Assembly (NCBI GenBank): GCA_030673645.1
Contig: DAOVIO010000017.1
Location: 1-48,429, forward strand
Direction: 5' to 3'
Source: JAGLSB01 sp023135955
GTDB taxonomy: Bacteria > Bacteroidota > Bacteroidia > Bacteroidales > GCA-2748055
Length of the DNA: 48,429 nt
Part shown: piece by piece, positions 15,069 through 22,182 of the stretch
Layout: each line of letters starts with the position of its first letter
Position numbering within the stretch: position 1 is the first letter of the stretch
Made by a program: the position numbers and the translations under genes
The notes under the pieces: generated by a model
Told to the model about the DNA's origin: nothing
The model's database searches: none
Seen by the model: only the letters and a program-made list of their open reading frames with translations

Positions 15069-16661
15069 ATGAAGATCGTAATATTAACGAGTTTGAACTT
15101 TGCGCCGCCTGCCTGGCAATTAGCACAGGCAATGCGCAGAAAAGGACACACAGTAACCGTGATCAAGGATCACAACGGAGAGAGGGGAGAGTGCGACATA
15201 GTGCTTTCCGAATTGGTAGAAGTTAGCGGACCGGTATCGATACACACCAGGATCCGCAACAAAGGAATGCGCAACGGACTTACACGGACAGCAATTAAAC
15301 CAGCTCAGAAAGTGGTGAACGAAGCCGATGTGATCATTCAGAAAGATGATCATCCCCCGTACCTGGAATGGAACCTGCTATTTATTCCGGAAGATAAGAT
15401 CTTAGTTTCCCTGGTGGGTGGAGCAAGGTTCCGGAAAAAAACCAGCAAGAATATGGAAGAGTTCAAAAAGTATGCCGATTATCGCTGTGCTATTACACCC
15501 GACTTGAACCTTCCAGAATATGACGGTTATTATATGCAGGCTTGTATTGATAGCCGCAAGCAAAAGAACACTTGGAAGCCGAAAAATATCCCATTAATTT
15601 TACACACTCCATCTAACAGAACAGTGAAAGGAACGGATAAAATATTCATTCCCGCCATGAAGATCCTGAAGGAAAAGGGATATGAATTTGAATATAAAAT
15701 TCTGGAAGGTGTGAGCCGGGAATCGGTGATCACTGCCAAGAAAAAAGCAACGATCTTTTTTGATCAGGCTCTCTCTGGATTTTATGGAATGAGCGCCCTG
15801 GAAGCTATGCAGTTTGGGATCCCAACCGTGTGCTATGTGAGTAGTGATGCGATGGTGAGGAGCGACAAAAAGATCACAACGAGAAAATGCCCGGTTCGTA
15901 TGACGGGTAATACTGTGGAAAGCTGTGTAAAAACATTTGAAAAAATGCTAAAAAATCCTGAGAAACTCAGCGACATTTCTAAGAGAACAAAAGAATTCAC
16001 TGATAGTTTTCATTCCTATGAAGCCGTGGTGACGGAATGGGAAAAGCTTTTTAAAAAACCTACGAAAAGGTTTAATAGCCAGGTGAAGAGTATTCCGGCA
16101 AGACGAGGAAACAAGAAGGGGATCATCGCAGACCTCAAGCAGCTGAAGGATGTGTTCGATTCGGTGGGAGTTCCATTCGTAATGCAGGAAGGAAATGTCC
16201 TTGGTTACGGTAGATACAAAGACATCATGGAGTGGGATCTGGATGTTGACATTGGAGTTTACGTTGAGATCTCTGATGAGAAGAAAGCAGAACTTTTACG
16301 AGCGCTCCATACAAGTGGCTGTGGCGTTGGAGAAAACGAGAGCGGTGACTTTATTTATGGTAAGCGGAACGTGAAGCTTAACCTCTGGTTTTGGCATCGT
16401 GAAGGCAAATACTTTGTAGCCCGTCCCAAAACAACCGATAAGATATTTATCCTGGAAGCAGAGTATTTTATCAAGCCAAAAGAAATAAGTTTCCTGGACC
16501 GCAAATTTCTGATACCGGATCCGCTTGATGGATATTTGGATCTACGTTACGGCAAAAATTGGAAACGTAACGTAATAACCGATGATGCCAAGTGGAAGGA
16601 AGTGGAGAAGAAGGTTAAAACTGCACAAAAATTAATGCCTTATCATGAGTTCCCGGAATGA
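15069..16661 (+). CDS. Glycosyltransferase-LicD fusion protein
   Basis: Residues 1-345 resemble a GT-B/GT4 glycosyltransferase: a Rossmann start (MKIVILTSLNFAPPAWQLAQAM), KGTDKIFIPAMKILKEKGYEFEYKI, and the ALSGFYGMSALEAMQFGIPTVCY donor-site motif. Residues 350-530 resemble the LicD/fukutin phosphotransferase family: NVLGYGRYKDIMEWDLDVDIGV with Asp392 and Asp394 as metal ligands, and a late LIPDPLDGYLDLRYGKNW. LicD proteins attach phosphocholine or similar groups to surface sugars. The fusion would add a sugar and decorate it, on host envelope or virion. Start follows AGGAGG; the stop overlaps the next gene by 4 bases. Confidence 0.8.
   Translation: MKIVILTSLNFAPPAWQLAQAMRRKGHTVTVIKDHNGERGECDIVLSELVEVSGPVSIHTRIRNKGMRNGLTRTAIKPAQKVVNEADVIIQKDDHPPYLEWNLLFIPEDKILVSLVGGARFRKKTSKNMEEFKKYADYRCAITPDLNLPEYDGYYMQACIDSRKQKNTWKPKNIPLILHTPSNRTVKGTDKIFIPAMKILKEKGYEFEYKILEGVSRESVITAKKKATIFFDQALSGFYGMSALEAMQFGIPTVCYVSSDAMVRSDKKITTRKCPVRMTGNTVESCVKTFEKMLKNPEKLSDISKRTKEFTDSFHSYEAVVTEWEKLFKKPTKRFNSQVKSIPARRGNKKGIIADLKQLKDVFDSVGVPFVMQEGNVLGYGRYKDIMEWDLDVDIGVYVEISDEKKAELLRALHTSGCGVGENESGDFIYGKRNVKLNLWFWHREGKYFVARPKTTDKIFILEAEYFIKPKEISFLDRKFLIPDPLDGYLDLRYGKNWKRNVITDDAKWKEVEKKVKTAQKLMPYHEFPE
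15959..15976 (+). repeat. Near-central copy of the left-end site
   Basis: TGAGAAACTCAGCGACAT differs by one base from the 4107-4124 site and by two from the left-end site at 1265. It lies inside the glycosyltransferase gene (encoding PEKLSDIS), about 14.7 kb from the proposed left end of the 31.5-kb element, close to its middle. Confidence 0.55.
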
Positions 16662-18508
16662 AGAAAGGGTTGATAATAATACCATCATTTTATTTGATGC
16701 GGCATACAGATAATTATAAGATCCTGCTTGAGAAAATAGCAGCTGAATTTGAGTATGATATTCAATACACTGATGATCCCTACATCGCAGATGATGTAGA
16801 GCTTATTATAACCTTTGCGATTCCGCAACATACTCGTCCGGGATTGATGAGGGAATTGGTCCACTTAGATAAGCGAATCAAAATGATCGGATACATGGGA
16901 GATCTTCAGACCTATGGTGATAAACAATTTGAACATGAGATGATCCAGATGCTGGATAGATTCGATATTATATTGAGTCCTTTGGATGAAAAATTTAAAG
17001 AATTCTATCCTCAGCATTATCATAAAATGATCTTCTTTCCGCAATTCGTTGCTTCACATAAGAGGTATGCGGATCTAACTTATAATGAAAAGCCGGAAAT
17101 GAAATGTCTGATGAGTGGCGCAACCTATGATGTGGTATATCCATTAAGAGATATGATAAAGAAGATGTCTCAATATTCAGATAAGATCGATTGCTATCAC
17201 AGCAGGCACAAACTGAATGATGAATATGCTGAGTTTTTAAATTCGTATTATTGCGGGATAGCAACTCCCTCGATATTTAATTTAGTGGTGAAGAAATATT
17301 TTGAGATCCCGGCTACCGGATCCCTGCTTCTGGCAAAGGAATGTGAAGATCTCAAAAAGTGCGGATTAAAACCAGGCAAACATTTTGTTCCAATAACAAT
17401 AGACAATGTACTTTCTCAGATATATCAATGCCTGGAGCATCCTGAAAAATATGAAGACATCCGAAAAGCAGGCAGGGATTTTGTATTGGAAAAGCACAGC
17501 GTGGAGAACAGAGTCAAGGTGCTGGCAGGCGTTATCCGAAAGATGAATAAGAAGCGCCTACCCAAGAAGAATATGAAAACGAGAAAGGGATTAAAGATCG
17601 GGATGTTTACTCAGTATGATCCTGCTGGTGTGGGCTGGCATCTAAAGGAAGCGATAAACAAAACAACGCCGCATGTCGCAACGTACTTCAGAGAGCTTGA
17701 TAATTATATTGAGTACCCGGAGCAATTCCACATCAAGAAAGACAGAGATCTGGCGCTGGAGATAATAAAGCACTCAGACATCATCCATTGTCATTTGGGT
17801 TTTGAATATGCAGACCGGGTGGATTTCAATAATGACTGCAAATATGCAATTCATTATCACGGTACAAAATTCAGACGCGATGTGGCAGGGTATCAGAAGC
17901 AGGCCAACGATAGGAATGCACTTCAATTTGTATCTAACCTGGAACTGACTACCTACGGGAAGGATCTAAATTACTTAGAGAATCCTATCCCGTTCGATGA
18001 ATATCACAGTATGATAAATGGACGGGCGCCAAGCAAGGTCTTTAAAATTGCTCATTCACCTACGAAGCGGAGTAATAAAGGGACGGATGTTTTATTAAAA
18101 GCTGTCGAAGAGCTGAAGAAAAAAGGGCACCGGATCGAAGTGATCCTGATCGAAAGAAAATCCCACAAGGAAGCTCTGGCAATGAAGGTAAAAGCGGATG
18201 CCTGTTTTGATAGTTTCTGGTTGGGAATGCAGGTGAGCGGTCTGGAAGCTGCTTGCTTTGAGCAGCCGGTATTAGCAGGTGATGAGATTGTGAGAGATAA
18301 GATGATGGAGCTATACGGATATTGCCCTTACACGTTTGTGACGGAAGAAACCCTGGAAGATAAGATCGAAAATTTGATATGCTACGAGCAGTTTTACAAA
18401 CAGGAGCAGGAACGGGTGACGGCACACGTAAAACAATATCATGATTATAAACCGGTGGCTAAGAAATATCTGGAAATAATTGACAGGGAACTGAAAATTA
18501 AGAATTAA
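16658..18508 (+). CDS. Tandem two-domain glycosyltransferase
   Basis: Two glycosyltransferase-like GT-B units in one chain. Residues 1-300 include LIIIPSFYLMRH, a YEKIPAT-like donor region (VVKKYFEIPATGSLLLAKECEDL) and a C-terminal EKYEDIRKAGRDFVLEKHS. Residues 310-616 start with LKIGMFTQYDPAGVGWHL and include IIHCHLGFEYADRV, KIAHSPTKRSNKGTDVLLKAVEEL and FWLGMQVSGLEAACFEQPVL. It overlaps the GT-LicD gene, so both probably build one glycan. There is no signal or membrane segment, so it acts in the cytoplasm on nucleotide-sugar donors. Confidence 0.8.
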   Translation: MKKGLIIIPSFYLMRHTDNYKILLEKIAAEFEYDIQYTDDPYIADDVELIITFAIPQHTRPGLMRELVHLDKRIKMIGYMGDLQTYGDKQFEHEMIQMLDRFDIILSPLDEKFKEFYPQHYHKMIFFPQFVASHKRYADLTYNEKPEMKCLMSGATYDVVYPLRDMIKKMSQYSDKIDCYHSRHKLNDEYAEFLNSYYCGIATPSIFNLVVKKYFEIPATGSLLLAKECEDLKKCGLKPGKHFVPITIDNVLSQIYQCLEHPEKYEDIRKAGRDFVLEKHSVENRVKVLAGVIRKMNKKRLPKKNMKTRKGLKIGMFTQYDPAGVGWHLKEAINKTTPHVATYFRELDNYIEYPEQFHIKKDRDLALEIIKHSDIIHCHLGFEYADRVDFNNDCKYAIHYHGTKFRRDVAGYQKQANDRNALQFVSNLELTTYGKDLNYLENPIPFDEYHSMINGRAPSKVFKIAHSPTKRSNKGTDVLLKAVEELKKKGHRIEVILIERKSHKEALAMKVKADACFDSFWLGMQVSGLEAACFEQPVLAGDEIVRDKMMELYGYCPYTFVTEETLEDKIENLICYEQFYKQEQERVTAHVKQYHDYKPVAKKYLEIIDRELKIKN

Positions 18509-18545
18509 GGATTAGCAATTGGCTATCAAAAATGGGAGGTGTGGA

Positions 18546-18734
18546 ATGATTGAGATTAAAAAATTAATATGGAAGTTAATAAAATTGTACTTCAAGGGCT
18601 TTGGAGATTATGTTTTCTTTGCTCGTTGTGATAAGAACAATAACTATACGGGGGGATTCAATCTTAAGGGAATAGGTATTTTTACAAGCGAGGGCAACAT
18701 ACAAATATCCTTGGAAGAAATAAGGAAGGTGTAG
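18546..18734 (+). CDS. Small hypothetical protein
   Basis: The ATG at 18546 follows a clear GGGAGGTGTGGA ribosome site and gives 62 residues; a TTG 27 bases earlier in the same frame is less likely. The N-terminal third is amphipathic and basic (IKKLIWKLIKLYFKG), and the rest could be beta strands. AT-rich. Unknown function. Confidence 0.5.
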   Translation: MIEIKKLIWKLIKLYFKGFGDYVFFARCDKNNNYTGGFNLKGIGIFTSEGNIQISLEEIRKV

Positions 18735-18735
18735 G

Positions 18736-18987
18736 ATGATTATTACTATTTATCCAACAAGAGAAGCTGAGGTTGAGTATTATCGCAATAATATTAATAA
18801 AACAATTAAGCTTGAGGTTGAAGGGAAATTTTATGTTGGTGAAATTAAGAGGGCAGAAGTGTCCACTAAGGAAGAGATGCCTTCGGTTACTATTGAATTT
18901 GAGAGTGAGGAGTTGGACAAAGTAATGCATGATAAGTTTGACCAAAAAATGCTTACAGGCATTTCAATAAAGGGAGGTAGAAAATGA
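18736..18987 (+). CDS. Small hypothetical protein
   Basis: An 83-residue mixed alpha/beta protein (IITIYPTREAEVEYY, TIKLEVEGKFYVGEI, MPSVTIEFESEEL), following the previous stop by one base and overlapping the lipoprotein gene by 4. It shares its neighbours' AT-rich composition. No family is recognised. Confidence 0.5.
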   Translation: MIITIYPTREAEVEYYRNNINKTIKLEVEGKFYVGEIKRAEVSTKEEMPSVTIEFESEELDKVMHDKFDQKMLTGISIKGGRK

Positions 18988-19454
18988 AAAAGATCACGGT
19001 TGTTTTATTGCTTATCGTTTTGGTAAGTTGTGTTTATGGAACCGCATTCAAAATGCCTAAAGGTGAAGGGCATTATGAGTTTGTTTTGGAAGTAGAAGCT
19101 TCTAGGGATCAGAGTTATCCTGTAGTGAAGGAAACACTTTTGCGGTACATGAAGGAGACATTCAATAACCTGGAAGATGATCTTATTGTGGAGGATGATC
19201 TTGAAACCGGCAAGCTGCAATTGAACATGATCGTCCTGGTGAAAGTGGGCCTGACCAAACTTCCTCTGCGTTATACCCTGAAGATACTTTTCAAAGATCA
19301 AAGAATTAAATTTGTCTATGATCTCAACACTTATGTGGACTCAAAATATTATCCAAATAAGAAAGAGATCGGTCGAGCATTGGAGTTTTTTGAAGAGCAA
19401 AGATCTGGCTTGATCAAGGAAATCGGTGAATCGGAAGATGAGTTTGATTTTTAG
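18984..19454 (+). CDS. Prophage lipoprotein (DUF4468-like)
   Basis: A 156-residue exported protein. The N-terminus is a lipoprotein signal: MKKITVVLLLIVLVSC with LVSC as lipobox and Cys16 as the lipidated residue. The mature part resembles the TBP-like DUF4468 domain (VVKETLLRYMKETFNN, VEDDLETGKLQLN, IKFVYDLNTYVD). Phage lipoproteins often block superinfection by masking receptors or DNA entry; that role is possible here but unproven. It is the last gene before the 19470 terminator, following the surface-glycan genes. Confidence 0.65.
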   Translation: MKKITVVLLLIVLVSCVYGTAFKMPKGEGHYEFVLEVEASRDQSYPVVKETLLRYMKETFNNLEDDLIVEDDLETGKLQLNMIVLVKVGLTKLPLRYTLKILFKDQRIKFVYDLNTYVDSKYYPNKKEIGRALEFFEEQRSGLIKEIGESEDEFDF

Positions 19455-19469
19455 TTTAAGCTAACCATA

Positions 19470-19499
19470 AAAGCCCTGGAGAAATCCGGGGCTTTTTTT
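19470..19499 (+). terminator. Rho-independent terminator after the early/accessory operon
   Basis: Arms AAAGCCC.GGA and TCC.GGGCTTT enclose a GAAA tetraloop and are followed by a run of seven T. It is a strong intrinsic terminator that separates the early and accessory operon from the structural genes. Confidence 0.9.
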
Positions 19500-19554
19500 G
19501 TGTCTCAACAGCGGACATCTGAATTTGCCGTGTTAATCGCTACAGCTACGCTGA

Positions 19555-19568
19555 CCTCAGAAGTGAGG
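19555..19568 (+). promoter_or_regulatory. Inverted repeat at the first structural gene's ribosome site
   Basis: CCTCA-GAAG-TGAGG is a perfect 5-bp inverted repeat whose right arm is the ribosome-binding site of the gene at 19574. It could hide the ribosome site in mRNA or act as an operator. The late promoter should lie in 19500-19555, but no convincing -35/-10 pair is seen there, which fits dependence on a phage activator. Confidence 0.35.
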
Positions 19569-19573
19569 TGAAC

Positions 19574-20113
19574 ATGGCAGCAGTAATTCCGGTAGCGCAA
19601 GCAGATGTATTGAAAACTTTAAATCTTTCCGACTTAACAGGGAAGACAGGTATTACTGATCTATTCACCGCACACCAGCCAGGCGTAATGCTGTGGCTAA
19701 AAACCAACACAACCGATGCCTCCTATGCAACAGCCGCAGGTGCCTCTCCATCTGCGGCTATTGTTGTAGCATACAAACTTGCTTACGGTATGATCATGTT
19801 GAATAAAACCCTGGAGTTCTTGAACCTGAATACTATCGGGAAAGGCATTGTCGAGTCTACCGGCATGGACGCTCATAAGACTCCGCTCATTACACAATCT
19901 ACTATTGAGAAAAAGAAAAAAGCACTGGAGCTGCAAGCTCTGAAATATCTCAACCTGTATCTTTCTGACGAAGGCAAACGTCAGAAGATCAATATTGAAG
20001 GCCGTAGAAAAAACCGCGTACAATGTGCACTATTGGGTGAGGAAGATACTGAGCAAACATCTAATTGGTGGGATATTGACGCTTTCACCACAAGCCTTTG
20101 GAGTGATCTATAA
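19574..20113 (+). CDS. Probable head-tail connector protein
   Basis: A 179-residue protein starting at the ATG 5 bases after GAGGTG; a GTG two codons earlier is less likely. It has an Ala-rich helical middle (ATAAGASPSAAIVVAYKLAYG) and a basic segment KKKKALELQALKYLNLYLSDEGKRQK. Its place as first gene of the structural operon, before a gp10-like gene and a terminator-like gene, suggests a head-completion or connector role. No sequence family is securely recognised. Confidence 0.45.
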   Translation: MAAVIPVAQADVLKTLNLSDLTGKTGITDLFTAHQPGVMLWLKTNTTDASYATAAGASPSAAIVVAYKLAYGMIMLNKTLEFLNLNTIGKGIVESTGMDAHKTPLITQSTIEKKKKALELQALKYLNLYLSDEGKRQKINIEGRRKNRVQCALLGEEDTEQTSNWWDIDAFTTSLWSDL

Positions 20114-20565
20114 TGCCAGACTTTTGGAATCTAATTAAAGCTGAAATAGAAAAAGCTCTTCATGAGATCGGCAGTGTGCTGGTGGGTGATGCTAAGCGAA
20201 TTATCCTGGATCGCGGAATAAAAGACAAGGGAGATTTCTACCGGAACACAGCTTACAAGGTGAGTGGAACCCTGAATACGGGTATGAGATTATTCTTTGG
20301 CTCCAACGTAAAACATGAACCCTATGTGCTGGGTGGAAAAGAACCTTCATGGACTCCCCTGGCCCCAATAGTCGGTTGGGTTCAAAGGAAAGGATTGAGC
20401 TGGACCGACAAGCAAGGAAACTTGCTTTCCGTAGAACAAATGGCTTGGATGATAATCCGCAAGATCAAGCGAGAGGGTATTCCAGCGCGCAACATTTTTG
20501 CTGAAATAATAAAAGACCGCAACAGCTATATCATTAAAAGATTGAAAATGATCGGAGCGAACTAA
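20113..20565 (+). CDS. HK97 gp10-like tail-completion protein
   Basis: The 150-residue protein has an N-terminal helix (IEKALHEIGSVLVGDAKRIILDRG), central beta strands with VKHEPYVLGGKEPSWTPL, and a C-terminal helix (ARNIFAEIIKDRNSYIIKRL). The layout and small size agree with gp10-like neck proteins. It overlaps both neighbours by one base, within a run of neck genes. Confidence 0.55.
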   Translation: MPDFWNLIKAEIEKALHEIGSVLVGDAKRIILDRGIKDKGDFYRNTAYKVSGTLNTGMRLFFGSNVKHEPYVLGGKEPSWTPLAPIVGWVQRKGLSWTDKQGNLLSVEQMAWMIIRKIKREGIPARNIFAEIIKDRNSYIIKRLKMIGAN

Positions 20566-20978
20566 TGGATCTCTTTATTACGGAATTTACCAGGATACGA
20601 ACTGCAATCCTGGCTGCTATAACTACTGCCGGAATTAGTGCCGGGAACAAACTGACGAATGTTAATTCACTTCCGGATGATCTTAGCAGCGGATTCCAGG
20701 CAGCAATAGTATCACTTGAAAGAGAAACAGGGAAGGACGCCACACGTAAACGATTTGTCAGCACAGATCTTGCCTTCGATATATTCCTGGTTGTGGATGC
20801 CGCTACCGATATTGCTGATCCAGATCTGGCGCTTTACACTTTGAAAGAAGCCTTCCGGGATGCTTACCTGGCAAACGTAAATAAAGATTTTGCATCGATT
20901 GAATATTACCCTTCTTATGTGGATGGAACACACCCGGTGAAGATATGTAAACTTACAACTCAAACGGAGAAAAGCTAA
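20565..20978 (+). CDS. Probable tail terminator protein
   Basis: A 137-residue alpha/beta protein (RIRTAILAAITTAGISAGNK, GFQAAIVSLERETGK, LAFDIFLVVDAATDIADPDLALYTLKEAFRDAYL). The strand-rich middle and the position after a gp10-like gene match tail-terminator proteins, which cap the tail tube and set its length. The call is mostly positional. Confidence 0.5.
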   Translation: MDLFITEFTRIRTAILAAITTAGISAGNKLTNVNSLPDDLSSGFQAAIVSLERETGKDATRKRFVSTDLAFDIFLVVDAATDIADPDLALYTLKEAFRDAYLANVNKDFASIEYYPSYVDGTHPVKICKLTTQTEKS

Positions 20979-22168
20979 TGAGTAGAAAAGGTTTTGCCGT
21001 AACAACTATAAAAAACTCAGGCGTGTTGATGGTTGATATTGACAGGATTTTGGAACGTACATTGAAAACCGAAAACTATGATCTGAAAAAATACAAGTGG
21101 AACGGTCGCAGCAAGATAAGTAAATCTGTGGCCAATCAGAAGAAAATATCTCCACCATATAGTATGCTGAAACTTCTCAATCTGCTCATGGTTAATGAAT
21201 ATCATGACGGATGCGTGGATGCAATTGCTAAGAACACCGTAAAGATGTTTGAGTGCAAGAACCCAAAGGTTCAGGCGTGGTGGGATAAATGTCAGACACC
21301 TCCAAAAACTAATAAGATCGATCTCCTGCGACAAATGATAAAATATAACTCAGCCTGCGGAAACGGCTTCCTCATAAAGCTGCGCAGCTTAGCCGGTGAA
21401 TGGGTAGGACTCCAGCGATTGCTTCCAAATGAAGCTGAGATCCTGGAGAACACAAATGATCAAGGATTCTTAATCCCGGATTATATCCAGCGAAGAAATA
21501 CGACTCAGACATTCTTTGCCGGCAAGGATGTGATCCACATGATGGAAGAGACATTTAAAAGCCAGGCATGGGGATTACAAAGTTTACCGATCGCGGCAAA
21601 TGTTGAGATTTTAAAAGAGCTGAAAACCCTTGATTATAATAATTTCAAGAACGGACTGTTTATCGATTACATGATCTTGGTTGAAGGGCTACTGGATGAA
21701 GATACTGACGATAGTGATTCAACCGACGAGAGTGGATTCGGAACTATTAAAGCCCAATTTGAAGCAGCTATTCAAAACAAAAAACAACATTCTAATATTA
21801 TCCTGGAGACAGGGGATCCCAACGTGAAGATTAAATTAGAAAAACTGCGGAAAGATATGACTGCTGACGGTCAAAAGCAATTAGAAGATAAATATCGAAA
21901 CGGCATTTTTGCTTATCACAGGGTTCCTCCACGCCTGGCATCCCAGGAGACACCTGGTAAGCTGGGTGGAGATAATGACAGTGATCTAAAGATCTTCTAT
22001 TTCAACAAGATCAAACCACTGCAAGAAGCTCTGGCTTCTATCCTGGCAGCAGAATTTAATAATGAATTCGGTTGGGGAGTAACATCAGACGACTTCAATT
22101 TTGGCAACTTGCTGGATGATTATAAAACTGACGAACAGCGTTTCTTTGATGAAGCGCAGAACAAATAA
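20978..22168 (+). CDS. Portal protein (PBSX-type)
   Basis: A 396-residue portal, forming the dodecameric DNA gate at one prohead vertex. Features are the N-terminal MVNEYHDGCVDAIAKN helix, KYNSACGNGFLIKLRS, LLPNEAEILEN, the GKDVIHMMEETFKSQAWGLQSLPIA segment and a C-terminal YHRVPPRLASQETPG. These follow the PBSX/P2-type portal pattern. The ATG shares a base with the upstream TAA. It precedes the protease-capsid gene by 14 bases. Confidence 0.8.
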   Translation: MSRKGFAVTTIKNSGVLMVDIDRILERTLKTENYDLKKYKWNGRSKISKSVANQKKISPPYSMLKLLNLLMVNEYHDGCVDAIAKNTVKMFECKNPKVQAWWDKCQTPPKTNKIDLLRQMIKYNSACGNGFLIKLRSLAGEWVGLQRLLPNEAEILENTNDQGFLIPDYIQRRNTTQTFFAGKDVIHMMEETFKSQAWGLQSLPIAANVEILKELKTLDYNNFKNGLFIDYMILVEGLLDEDTDDSDSTDESGFGTIKAQFEAAIQNKKQHSNIILETGDPNVKIKLEKLRKDMTADGQKQLEDKYRNGIFAYHRVPPRLASQETPGKLGGDNDSDLKIFYFNKIKPLQEALASILAAEFNNEFGWGVTSDDFNFGNLLDDYKTDEQRFFDEAQNK

Positions 22169-22182
22169 CGAAGGAGGGAAAA

